A stretch of DNA of 64,000 nucleotides, taken from Elysia chlorotica (Eukaryota > Mollusca > Gastropoda > Plakobranchidae). Positions 1 through 11,747 of the stretch are shown here, one piece after another. The stretch's first letter is position 1, and each line of letters opens with the position of its first letter. Made by a program: the position numbers and the translations under genes. The notes below the pieces were generated by a model, which saw nothing but the letters and a program-made list of their open reading frames with translations, had not been told where the DNA came from and ran no database searches. The stretch is taken from assembly GCA_003991915.1 (NCBI GenBank), contig RQTK01000056.1:543687-607686 (forward strand), given 5' to 3'.

Positions 1-45
1 GTGGTGGTGGAGGGGGGGCGGGGGAGGGGGGGGGGGGGGGGGGGA
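1..45. repeat. G-rich low-complexity tract
   Basis: The window opens with GGT triplets followed by an almost pure run of G. It is a simple repeat cut by the window edge. The run length may be unreliable in the assembly. Confidence 0.9.
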
Positions 46-418
46 GAAAAGAGAATGGACGGACTAACAAAATGTCTAAATGTAGGGAAAGTGACGGAGG
101 CATGAAAGTAGCAAAGGATCAGGAAGTGCGGCGGGGCATGAGTGCCAACACTAAAAGCACGGCACTTGATTGGTGAGATGACGGCATTTTTTGCCTGAAG
201 CTTAGTTATAATTACAACATACAAGAATATGACACATTTTTTACAGGTAATAATGAAGCGGGTTAGAACAAAATATCCTAGGTGGAGTAAAGGGAATTTC
301 TTGGTTAACGTCCCTTAGGCCTCAATAAGACTATATAGCCCGATGGGACCCCAGAGCGGAATATCAGGGACTTACACGTATTGTTGATTATTTGCTGTGC
401 TGAATAGACTGCACAAAT
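46..418. other. Non-coding, nothing recognised
   Basis: No convincing reading frame, RNA gene or repeat family was seen here. Confidence 0.5.
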
Positions 419-540
419 TATGAGATAAGATAAGATAAGCTTTTATTCATCTACAAGGGACATTTTGGCTGGATGTACCAGCAACAACATGAAAATTGAC
501 ATTGACATGAAAACATTAATGATGCATAAGCATCGATAAC
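419..540 (-). mobile_element. Possible 3' end of a minus-strand LINE
   Basis: Short GATAA/AAGAT repeats run into a GCTTTTATTCATC-like stretch. Read on the minus strand this looks like a retrotransposon 3' end with a short TTATC-type tail. A similar junction recurs at about 19728. No coding part is present, so the call rests on the tail and the recurrence only. Confidence 0.3.
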
Positions 541-548
541 TTGTACAC

Positions 549-617
549 CCTCTCTTCCTCTTTTCCTCTCTCTCTTTCTCTCTCTGCTCTCTCTCTCCTC
601 TCTCTCTCTAGCTCTCG

Positions 618-678
<61 letters not shown>

Positions 679-681
679 TGC
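549..681. repeat. CT/GA microsatellite
   Basis: Interrupted then pure TC dinucleotide repeat. Open frames here are low-complexity Leu/Ser or Arg/Glu artefacts. Confidence 0.95.
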
Positions 682-1504
682 GTTTTCTGTCTCTTGCATG
701 TTAACTGTTTGTCTTGTGACCTGTCCACGATATTGCCAACCAAATTGCTCACGTTCACATATAAGAACTAAGCCGAACTGTTTTTCAAATATTCAAACAT
801 AAACGTTTTGAGACCGACGGACAGACAAGTCTTGGCATACCCGTTCCTTTTCTTGGTAGTAGTAAAACATGTTATTGTTTTTTTTTAATCAAAGTAGACT
901 ATGTGTTGGGCCAAAGAATTGCAAGACGACAGTCTTGGAGCAGTGCATGAAGTATAGCTTTTAATTCGAATGATCTACCGCACCAACAGACCAGCACCTT
1001 TAATCTCAAGTCTCAAGCCAGTGCAGTTGGTGTGCACGTCTGACGCCTGTGGCACCATCTATATAGATTTACCAGTAAAATCTTGACACGGGGATTGTTA
1101 ACAAATTAAGTAAAAAGGTAATGAAACAATCCCCTTCTGGACTCTACTCGCGACAGTGGATAAATTAAACCAAATGCAAGAAGAAAAATAGGCATCAAAG
1201 ATTCAGGTACTGTTTCTCGGCTTAAAAAAATTGCTTCGATATGTTAAAATATTATGGCCAAATAGACTTAAACGTCAATCAATATCAAACACCATCGAAA
1301 GTTTTTCTATTTTCTTTAACGGAGCGTTGTAAAACCGACCTGAATCGTCTTTGGCAAGCGGCATTTTATAAAGTCAGTTCCAATTACCCTCCTCGCCACT
1401 TTGCTCTCCCCGTGGCGCACGTGACTCAGTATTTTGGTTCCTTAACGCCCAACGTCATCACCAAGGATTATGCCGCCGTGGACAGATCACAAGGTGACGA
1501 GACT
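682..1504. other. Non-coding; one open frame judged spurious
   Basis: A plus-strand frame opens at 1241 and runs to 1696, but its second half lies over a SINE fragment and its first half resembles no family I know. The stretch 1360-1440 is more GC-rich than its surroundings, with a TATAAAG at about 1366 and an E-box-like CACGTG near 1420. It could be regulatory, which is a weak inference. Confidence 0.4.
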
Positions 1505-1625
1505 CATTTATTTCTTACAGTTTTACTTGCTGCTAAACAGAGACAGTGCCGGGATGTCAGCTTGCAGAACTTCCGTCTCAGCCGGTCCCACCATTTACTA
1601 AAACTGACCCAAGCAATAAGAGACA
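1505..1625 (-). mobile_element. SINE fragment (tRNA-headed family)
   Basis: Minus-strand fragment of the SINE family that recurs across the window. It keeps the segments reading CAGAGACAGTG, TCTCAGCCGGTC and ACTGACCCAAGCA, which match the body of better copies such as that at 26212-26462. Head and tail are missing. Confidence 0.6.
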
Positions 1626-2119
1626 ACATCAGACAAACAAAATGTATTTTTGTTCAATTGTTTGTTGCCAACGGCAACCTCCAAATCGGGACATGAAAAC
1701 CCAAACACTTGCGCACCAAGCACTTGGGTTTTCTCACACTTCCTCCACCCTTTTCTATCCATGACGTCAAGTTCTCACATCCTCAGATGCACTAACATAG
1801 TAATCATCATACTTAAAGTTCACCTTACACCACCACCGCCTTTAGCTTAACCATAACAAGCTTCTTTCCATTCCCATCATTTTACAAGAGGTCTCAGAGT
1901 GAGTCCAGCCAGAAGACCTGCAAACAGCGCACTGACACTGACGAGACAAAGATCGATTAGAAGAGGGTGGCGAAGAACCGGAAAGTAATTACTGGAGAAA
2001 TTGGCGTCGCCTGCAGGTCTGTCTGCCCTTCTGACTTCAACAGATGCTGCCAACCTAGCAAGGCTCCAAACCCAGCCAATACAAACGTGTATGAAAATGC
2101 ATTTAACTACGCTATTTGT

Positions 2120-2420
2120 TTCGCCAAGTGGGAGGATGATTGGCGCAGGTGATAGAACGTTGGTCTACCAATGGGGATGTACCCGCTTCGAAACCCACGA
2201 TTAAACAATAAAATTAATGTATTTGTCCAGGTTCGTCCCCTGCTGGTTAGTTCGGCGTTAGTGTTATGTGACCGGATGAGACGAGAGTCCAGATCTCCCC
2301 GCTTTGTCTATGTGTGGCATCACGCAAATCGTCAGACGTTAGTCTTGGGCTCCATCCACAATATAGTCTCAAAAGTGTTGACGTTAAACATATAGCAACC
2401 AACTCAACTCAGTTCATCTC
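2120..2420 (+). mobile_element. SINE, tRNA-like head type 2, full length
   Basis: The head is tRNA-like, with an A-box-like GGCGCAGGTGATAG and a B-box-like GCTTCGAAACC. The common body follows (GTGACCGGATGAGACGAGAGTCC, shortened here to its core GACGAGAGTCC, then TGTGTGGCATCACG). The common tail ends it: CAGACGTTAGTCTTGGG, CACAATATAG and a terminal CAACTCAACTCAG. It is diverged but complete. The head differs from the more frequent ACATCGGCTTCCGACGC type. Confidence 0.75.
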
Positions 2421-3494
2421 AAGCCGTCAGGTTGGCAGGCCTGTCATATGCTCATTCTGACACCGGTCATAACCTGGTGTATTTTAGCATCTCCCAGCGG
2501 GTCGTCAGCTTTTCAGAATTTTGATTGGTTATCAAAACTGCTGCTTGAAAGGAACCAAGCCAGGCGAGAAAGGTCAAAAGCGGAAATACCCGGAACCTTT
2601 ACTGCACATTAGTTACCCGGGACAATAACATGCAAAAACTTCTCTTCTTCGTTTCTGAGGTGCTAAATCGAGAAGAGATACAAATTGTGTGTTTTGGGAT
2701 ATTTTTTACACTGCCTGAGGCTGTCTTGTAGAGTTGATTTGAATTTTCAAATTTTATTGTTTGTTTGGGGGTGTTTTTGTTCACACTGACTTTTATGATT
2801 CGCCGACGCTTTTTATTTAACTGCAAAAAAGAATCGGCTTACAGACAATTACACTGTATTCAACCTGTTCGTATGGACGTGACCCCAGCTTATAAAATAT
2901 AAAAAGTACGATGTTGTTAAATGATGTGTGTAAAATCTATCTGTAATAAATATTTTACGATGACAGGATAACGTTTATAATAAATCGTCAGCTACATTTT
3001 ACTGGCCTTCGCTACCACCACCGTTAATCTTATAATTATATCTTTTTCATAGATTAATACAGTTTCTCTCATGGTCAGTCTAATCACGAAGACTCCCTAC
3101 AAACTAGTGCTAATCTTTCTGTTAGTCCATTGATATCCTTCCCAAAAAACTCTATACCTATAACAAAAACTCGTTCAACCGTCACATTGACAGCAGTCTT
3201 GCCGCATGATCGCCACCGTTGACAATTTCTGTTCAACTGAATGGTATTTTACATTGATCGGACACAGACATTTCAAGCTTTGCGACCGACACGACAATTA
3301 CAGATGACATAACGACGCCCCAAGGCATGTAGCCTTTTTTAAACGTTTATAAGCTCCATAAAATTGAAGGGAACTATGATTGGATGCTGAGGCAGATTCC
3401 TTTACCTAAAGTAGTTGTTATCGTAAGGCCTCTTCCATTTTGAAGACCTTCAGCATATCTTGGGTTCTTTCGGTCGAGTCTCGAGTCTACCATG
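2421..3494. other. Non-coding, nothing recognised
   Basis: AT-rich sequence without a convincing exon. Short open frames on either strand show no family resemblance. Confidence 0.5.
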
Positions 3495-4040
3495 TTTTTC
3501 GCAGTGTATTTATTTTGAGGATAATAACTATCATATTACAGTTTGTTTGAGCCACAATTCCATACAACTGAACACACCGCTTGGCAAAACACAATGTCTT
3601 CAGAAAATCAACAACACAGCCTTGGGCTATTTTGGATCAGGTTAAATAAATAGAACTTCGTAGGAGAGAAGCCCATTCCAAATTCCAGGTCTCCCTTTGT
3701 TCGATCACATACGTAAACGGGGTCGGGTTTAACCTTTGTCCATATATGCAGCGTGTTTATTTGGGTAGGTCAGAAATTATAATAAACGACCATACTACAG
3801 TGTGATTGAGCGACGACCCGCAGTAACACTGTATACACCACTTAGCAAAACGCACCGTCGACAACGCGGCGTTCGGTTGTTTTGAACATGCCATTTATAG
3901 AACTTGTGAGTACAGAAGCCCTCCCCAAGTTCAAGGTCCCCTACCTTCGAGGGGATCAAATCTAAACTTCATTCACTGTGTTTAGTGTGTTTATTTAGAT
4001 GAGTTAGAAATCAGAATGCATTACAACAGGCTTGATCGTT
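3495..4040. repeat. ~240-bp tandem repeat, 2.3 copies
   Basis: Three diverged units share landmarks in the same order: GTGTATTTATTTTG (about 3503), GTGTTTATTTGGG (about 3752) and GTGTTTATTTAGATG (about 3989), each followed by a TCAGAAAT-like then TACAGT..GATTGAGC-like segment. The first two units also share ACACCGCTTGGCAAAACACA versus ACACCACTTAGCAAAACGCA (20 bases each) and TAGAACTT..GAAGCCC. No coding potential and no known family. Confidence 0.75.
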
Positions 4041-4433
4041 AGTTGTACTGGCATTGGCAGAAATTTACGGTCAGTGAACTGAGGGGGTGAATGACTCTGG
4101 GCAAAGCCTTGCTAGTGACTGAAGAGTTACTGGCCTTGGCTTGTCATCCCCCTTGAGAAATTAAACAGGTTGGGGTATTTGGGTATCGGGCCCTGTCGGT
4201 ATGGGTGATAAATTGATTTGTAGAGATCGTCTATTTATGCTTGTAGGGATATATTGACAAAGAATACAACACCGCAGACAGGTTTGGGGCTTTCTTTCCC
4301 AATTGTTGATTTAACATGGGTATATTTATAAAGTGTAGGATATATATTACATAAATATGTTTTGCAGGACAATAAACGATATATGGTACTGATAATGATA
4401 GTCTCCAAGTCTTTCGTTTTGTTCTTGTTATTT

Positions 4434-4529
4434 TTGTTGTTGTTGCTGTTGTTGTTGCTGTTGTTGTTGTTGTTGTTGTTGTTGTTTTAGTTGTTGTTGT
4501 TGTTGTTGTCCCTGCTGCTGTTGTTGTTT
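4434..4529. repeat. TTG trinucleotide microsatellite
   Basis: About 30 TTG/CTG units with a few interruptions, on the plus strand. Confidence 0.95.
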
Positions 4530-4899
4530 GGAGGTGGGGTTGGCTTCCTTTTATTTATTGAATTCAACATTTTCAGTTAAAACCTAGTTTTTCTCTTCAT
4601 ACAGCGTTAAGATGAATACAATTTAACGTGCTTCTTAAGTACATTTTATGTCGATTCTCCTAAACATTAATGAATATAAGGAGAGAGGATAACATGGAGG
4701 ACGTTACGCATCGCCAGAGGAAAATAAAAGTAGTAAAGAGAGGGAGAAATGGACAAAACGGACACAGACAAAATCACAGAAACACAAGCAGAGAAAGTGA
4801 GATAAAGTGGTTGGGAAAAGAAAAAGTAGATAATTTAGATAATAAGAGAGGGAGAGACAAGGAAAGATAGAAAAAGGGAGACAGGAGAAAATTGAGAGA

Positions 4900-4900
4900 A

Positions 4901-4947
<47 letters not shown>

Positions 4948-4972
4948 TAGAGAAAGAGAGAGATAGACAGAA
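4900..4972. repeat. GA microsatellite in a purine-rich block
   Basis: Pure GA repeats lie inside a longer purine-rich stretch (about 4680-4980). The overlapping frames of Leu/Ser or Arg/Glu are compositional artefacts. Confidence 0.95.
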
Positions 4973-5679
4973 GGGTGCAATACAGCAATACAGATGTGAG
5001 GGGTGGTAAACAGGCAAATGATGAAAACGATAAGTAGGAAAAAATAAGTTATTAGAAAAAACAAAAACTTAGACAGAGTGGAACAAGTAAACCAAACAAC
5101 TTATATAAATAAAATATTGACCACGTTACAGCTCCATCAGTTTCAGGTGTTAAGCAACTAATGAGTCCTTACAAGAACGATAGCGAGTGGTATCGTGAAG
5201 GCACACGACAATACTTAAAATTATAACTGAAACATAGACCAAAGAAAAATATAACCATTACTTGGTAATTGCATGTATTATGTCTCCATTTTCAACGTTT
5301 GTGAATTAAAGAAATTTTGCTGTAAAGTTTTTTTTACGGAAATAGTTATGTGCCAGTCTAAATGGTATATTATAGAAAAATTAACGTTACCAGCCACACA
5401 TACTGTTACAAGTAAGTAATTTTACAATTCTGGCCTCCTTCTACCGACCTGTTTTAATAACATCAATTGTTTGTCTTTTTCCGACAGATTCGCAAGTTGA
5501 AATGATGAAAGAAGGCTGAAACATTCATACAATTCGAAGAATGTATAAATTTTTCACAGGGTTTCTTTCGGAGTACCTTATTCATTGAAGAACACTAGCT
5601 ATTTTATTTTGAAGAGCTTGCTTGCACAACCTTTAGCATGAATCTCACAATAAGAACTAAAGATAGTTGACGCAGTTTG
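4973..5679. other. Upstream region of the GPCR gene
   Basis: AT-rich sequence before the receptor's start codon. A TATAAAT at about 5545 followed by TTTTTCACAG at 5550-5559 could be a chance TATA-like motif or the acceptor of a 5'-UTR intron. An in-frame TGA at 5668-5670 closes the frame 12 bases before the first ATG. Confidence 0.4.
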
Positions 5680-6741
5680 ATGGTTTCAAGCAGCATGTCG
5701 ACAGACAGTCTATCACCTGGTTACGCTGGCTGCATCCCAGGAAATCCATGCTGGCGCGATGACGAATTTGAAGAAGCTTATCTGGAGACGTCTCGGAACC
5801 GAAGTCTTCTGGGACTCGATACCATCACCCCGTCCACCCCAACCGTGGTTCCAGACGTCGAGAAACTATTCACTGAGAATAACGAAAACACTATCACCAA
5901 CAACATCAGTGGGACTGGGTTTCCTTCGGTCTCATCAACGAACAATGCGACTGCGGGTGAATACGTCGTGTTTTTCAGTTACAACAACAACGATAACAAC
6001 AATAATAATGGCATGGGTATCTGGAACGTGTCGGATACTAACGGGTCAGGTAGAACTGGGAACCTGACGCTAGCCGGGGAAGAGATCAGCCTGTCTGGCG
6101 GCGCGGAGCTCACCCTTATCGTGTTCTACACTCTCACCATCCTGTTCTCGGTGATTGGGAACATCCTTGTGGTGATTGTCTTCACCCGCGGGCGCCGCTG
6201 CCGGACTGACATCCGCCCGTTCCTGATCAACCTGGCCGCGGCGGATCTCATCATGGCGCTGTTCTGCATGCCCTTCACCTTCACCTACGTCATGACGCGC
6301 ACCTGGATATTCTCTGAGCCCATGTGCCCGCTGGTGCTGTTCATGCAGCATCTCTCCGTCGCCGCGTCAGTCTTCACCAACATGGCCATCGGCATAGACC
6401 GGTTCCTGGTAGTGACGTTCCCGCTGAAGGCCCGCATGACGTCTCGCCGCGCGCGGTACACCATCTGCGTGATCTGGGTGTGCGCGGTGGGTCTGTCCTC
6501 GGTCCAGCTTGTGGTGGGCCGGGCGCGGGACTCGGGCGGGATCGTCAGCTGCGACGAGGCGTGGAGCTCCCAGTCGTCCCGACGGACGTTCACCATGCTG
6601 ATCTTGTTCATTACGTACATCGTGCCGCTGGTGATCCTGTCGGTGACCTACTCCATCGTGTCGCGGCTCCTGTGGAAGCGCACGGCCCCGGGAAACGCGC
6701 ACGAGGGGCGGGATCTGCAGCAGCTGAGGGCCAAGAGGAAG
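5680..6741 (+). CDS. GPCR exon 1: N-terminus, TM1-TM5, start of ICL3
   Basis: 354 codons. The start is the first ATG after the in-frame stop at 5668. The extracellular part carries sequons NIS, NAT, NVS, NGS and NLT and an Asn-rich run near residues 103-111. GC content rises sharply from about 6070, where TM1 begins, to the exon end, unlike the AT-rich surroundings. The exon ends AAGAGGAAG and is followed by a consensus donor GTGAGC at 6742. The phase is 0 and the reading is ...RAKRK. Confidence 0.92.
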
Positions 6742-8503
6742 GTGAGCTTTCGGTAGTTTTACGTCTTTTAGTTTATCGAAAAACCGTTTTTATTCATTCG
6801 TATACTGCAGCCTTGAAAGCCTCATCAGTTTTACGTTCCATAAGTTTACCGATCTTTAGTCATTCCTAAACTAATATTGGTCTTAAAAAAATGTTCAGGT
6901 AAGGAATTACCTGTGGAAGCGCACGGCCCCGGGAAACGCGCACGAGGGGCGGGATCTGCAGCAGCTCAGGGCCAAGAGGAAGGTGAGCTTTCGGTAGTTT
7001 TACGCACAAATGTCTAAAGCTATTTATATATTTATGGTTTTACGTCTATAGTTTATAGTTTATCGACAAATCTTTATTCGTTCGTAAAACGGGTTTTCAA
7101 AGAATGTATTATCCAGGGCAAAGAGAATGGTGAATTTTCATCAGTTTTACGTCCCATAAGTCTACTGAAAATCTTAGACTTTATTTATTCCTGTACTAAT
7201 TCTGGTCTTAAAATAACAAATTGTCCAGGTAGGGGTTTATTTGGATTAGTTTTACGTGCCATGAGTGCATTGAACCATTCTCTTCAATGTCTATTATGAC
7301 AGGTCTTAAAAGACTTAATTCGTCCATAGAAATATTATTTTGTAATAGTTTTACGTCCTCAAACTTTATGGACTCTTCATTCATTTCCTTTACAGGGTCT
7401 TAAAAAAAAAAAATTGCTTGGAGAAAGATAATTTGGATTAGTTTTAATTTCCCTTTGTAAATCTAAAAATCTTCTTTATTCTTTCTAATACTGAGCCTTA
7501 AAATATGAAATTTTTCATAGCAAGATTCATTTGGCTTAATTTTACGTCCCCTTAGTTTGTGAAACGATGCTCTTCATCAATACCTATAATGGGTCTTAAA
7601 AGAAAAATATAATGTAAAGATAAAGATAAATTTGGATAAGTTTTATGTACCCTAAGTTTATCTAGTAGCCCTATAATAAGTTTTAAAAAAAAAGAAAAGG
7701 CAAGTACTGCCAGTGCTACGAAATAATAAAATAATGGTCAGTGTTCTTGATGAGGAGTAGGCAATCAGAGGTTTGAGTCTATGTTGGTTCCAACCTTTCC
7801 CAAATCGTCAAATACGGATTCTTTGAAAATATGAATTGGTGTAAAAAAAAGAACGTTTTTGCCTCATGTACGTCCGCATTGAATCGAACTGTATATTTTT
7901 ACGATAATTTTGTTACTGACTATTTACAATTTAAAAAAACGGGAAGCAATAACATAGACAACTTTGAGGCTTCCGAGATTTTCAAATCAAATATAGAGTG
8001 TAAAGGACTATTTAGATAATGCATTATTTGTGTAGCAAAGCGATGCAGTGTCGACTATAATCTATTACTCGCCTATTCTACTCTCACAACCTCTTGTTAA
8101 AAATCACTGTCAACAAACGATACCTCTAGCTGCAAAAAACTTATACTCACACAGGGTACTAACATATATTAAACAAGTAAACCACTCAACACAGTAATAA
8201 AATAAATGAGGTATCAATGTTTCTTATATTTATGATCAGTTTTTGTAACCTTGACTGCAACCGAATCGGTTTTGATATCAGACGTCCAAACAACCATTGA
8301 TAGTGGTAAAAGGACTAGACTAATGCGTCGCTCGCAGTGTATTTATTGATGGGAATCATCGGGGTTTTCCGATCGTTTTGCGGTTGCAATCTTCGTGCGT
8401 ATCCATGCAGCAGAATGACAGATTGGTCCATCTGGGACATTTTATCTGGTCAGCCGCTGACTGCCCAAGACAGTGATAAAGAGAGACAAAGGAGAGGGAG
8501 AGA

Positions 8504-8536
<33 letters not shown>

Positions 8537-10392
8537 TTGAGAGATAGCGAGGGAAGGATTGAGAGAGAGAGACAGAGAGGGAGGTAGAAATATAAAACCA
8601 AAGAGGGAAATAGATAAATCTAATCATAGAAAGAAAGAGAGAAATAGAGGGAGCGAAACAGGGGCTGACAGAGAAAGCGAAAGAGAAAATATCATTGCTA
8701 GAAAGCATAGAGGTCAGTTGTATTTCCATGGGATGAGATGGACGGCCATCATCATAGGTCTAGTCGGCTCAGAGGAAATTATACTGCATGTAGAAAGGAT
8801 TATAGAGAGAGAGAGAGAGGGAGAGAGGGAGAAAGAGAGAGGGGGAGGGAGGGAAAGACGTATGAGGGCAAGAGGTAAAGGGGGGATTTTTCCCCCCAAA
8901 ATGGTCAGATGGGAAAATGGGAAAGTAAAGGGAGAAGGAGGAGAAGGGGCAGCAGAGGATGTTACCGCCTCTAAAAATAGTCTGATGGGGACATGAAAGG
9001 AAAAAGAGTGACAGGAAATCTATGGGGTTTACGGGGCTTTTTTTTACTCATAAGCGACAAAATTAAAACAATCTTGAAAGTTAAGACTGAAGACGAAATT
9101 GAAGATGCATTATTCTTTTTACAACTTAATGTATCAATAAAATGGCTAAAAATTACTTTGCAAAAAGAATAACACAAAAATAAGAACAACAATAAAACCA
9201 ACTAACAAACCAATAACAACAATCAGCAAAGCAACATCACTACCTGTTTAACGTATGAACAAAATTTAAGATCCTAGCAAGGTATTTATTGTAAACAATG
9301 ATGTATCTATTTTCGTCCAACTCACGCAATCTGCTTGATGTAAAAATGTATATCTTGGCAGATGTGTGATGTCTAATTTGTTTAATGTTGATCTTTCTGG
9401 TTTCATTTCTCTCCCTCTTTCTTTTGTTTTTACTTTCGTTCTTTTCTTCTGTCTCTCTTTTTCGCTCTCTCTATCGCTCTCTCTTTATCTAACTTGTTCT
9501 CGGTCACTAAGATTTTGTCTTACTCCATTCACTCCCCCACCCATCCTTTCTTCTTTTTTTTCTCTCACTTTGATTTATGTAATATTAGTATGCCACTTCC
9601 CTTTAATTTTACACGAAACTTTTATTTTAACGGCTAAACTGTTTGCCTACACTCTCCCTTTCTCTCTCTTTCGATCTATCTATGTCCATCTATCTATATA
9701 TCTCCCATCATGTTTCTCTTTTTCTCCCTTTCCTTTCTCTCTCGCGCTACTTCACACTGCGTCTATCTTTCCTTTTCTTTGTCCCTGTCTCTCTGTCTGA
9801 ATCTTTCTCCCTTTTCCTCACCCGCTCCTCTCCCTTCTTCACATTCGTATATATCCCACCCCTGTTTCTTTGTTAACACGCTATACGTTTTTGTTGTAAT
9901 TTTGAAAGAGTAGTTTTTGTTGAATTGGAGCTCAAATTCATTTAAAAAAACAATTATCAATAATGCAAAGCTTAGCGGCGGCTCTTGTGTCTTCACGTAT
10001 TCCTGGAAACTTCGCATGATTTGATAAGCATTCTGTGACATAAATCTGATTATAATTATTACTGTATAGTGGACCCGAATCTGAACAGATCCCACGTAAC
10101 TAACATCATTTCAAAGGATTAGGCTGAGAGGTTGATGTCTGCCCGCAAACCTCCACAATTTTCTTGAAAAGAGATGTATAGATTTTCTTCGCGCCGTTTT
10201 TGGTTATAATCTTTATTTTAGCACAAATGATTAAATCGGATATTTTTGAAAATACCATTTTTCTCTTAGGTTTTAGACTAGCTTGGATCATATTCCCTGG
10301 ACTATGTCTGACAATTTTACATGCTGCCACACTGGAACCATTACAGGACATTAAATTTGTCTCAGGCTGTCACATTATTCATCTGCTTACCC

Positions 10393-10454
<62 letters not shown>

Positions 10455-11686
10455 TCTTTCTCTCTCTCTCTGTCTACCCACCAATCCCCCCGTTCTTTTA
10501 TTACAAAATAGAAATAAAATTGTTTTAAGGAGAATATTTCTTCCACTACAACATCTAGCTAAATCGTCGACATTCTAAACTTTCAGGGTCCCAACTTAAC
10601 AAGACATCACGGGTATAATATCACAAATAAAAACAATATTATGACGGTGGCAGGTATGTGCGTTTTGGTCAATACAGAATTGCGATTAGTGGTAGTTTAA
10701 ACAAGGCCTCTTAAAAAAATAAAAACATATCCCGAGTAGTTAAAGAAAACAGCCCGCTATATTTTCAAGGCGAAAATTTTATGATTGATACATAAACTAC
10801 CACTTGGCTGAATTGGACAAGAACTGCACTCAGAAAACAATTCTGATAAGCTCACCAGCCCATGAAAATAGTTTCATTTAAGTGTCCTTTAGTGTTATAG
10901 GTAAACAAAACGACTCACTTTTACTCTCAGTCAAGGCCTTCTACAATAACAGATCAAGTCACTTAAATAATTGGAGTTAAGACATATTTTTGGCGCAATA
11001 AAGGTAACAGTGATCTATCTCTCATAAATCAATACAATTGTGAATTTAGATCGATACTCAGAGAGTGAGTTTTTTAAGCCTACTCAGTCTTCACTGCAAG
11101 AATAAGACTAGTAATGATCCAACTGTTCCTATTATTTCAATGGTATAATTTACTTAGTCTCTGAATGCCAATGTTTGTCTTCTTTTGACGACTTTACCTG
11201 CTATTTTGGGAAGCCTTCCAGTCAATGCAATGATTTATTTATTTTGAAGACTTGGGCTGTACCAAAAAAGCATCGGTGGTAAAGATACCTGTATAGTAAG
11301 GGATGTGCTAATTAGGTTAAGCCAATGGAGAGGGAGTTTGGGGGTGATGGGGAAGGAGGAGGAAGCAAATCGGATTACTAGAGACCCAAAATAAGCACAT
11401 CCCCACCCCCTGGTCGACAGCTAAGGATATTTTCACGACAATGGAGACAATAGCTGTTACGGAATAGTTTTTTGTGCATGAAGCCTTGTTGACCCTGAGA
11501 TCATGATAGTAGACCGTTCGGATGCATATTATACATGGCGAACTTGTCGCTTTGTCATACAAGAGGCCTAGTATCTTCACCATGCATATAAATACTTGTC
11601 CTACTGGAGTCCTGGTGTCTTCGCCATGCATATAAATGGTATATAAATGGCAAACTTGTTGCTTTTTCACACACAAAAGTCAGAGG

Positions 11687-11747
<61 letters not shown>

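Noticed and set aside
451-771. Arg/Glu- and Leu/Ser-rich frames over the CT repeat
   Set aside because: Compositional products of a dinucleotide microsatellite on both strands. The same applies to the other GA/CT tracts listed.
1241-1696. 151-codon plus-strand open frame
   Set aside because: Its 3' half overlaps an antisense SINE fragment, no splice or start context supports it, and the sequence resembles no family I know.
6070-6702. Minus-strand and alternate-frame ORFs over the receptor exon
   Set aside because: Shadows of the GC-rich coding exon in other frames; they lack domain signals.
9366-9913. 144-codon Phe/Ser/Leu-rich frame that could look like a membrane protein
   Set aside because: Pyrimidine-rich low-complexity DNA inside a receptor intron, without splice sites or family motifs.
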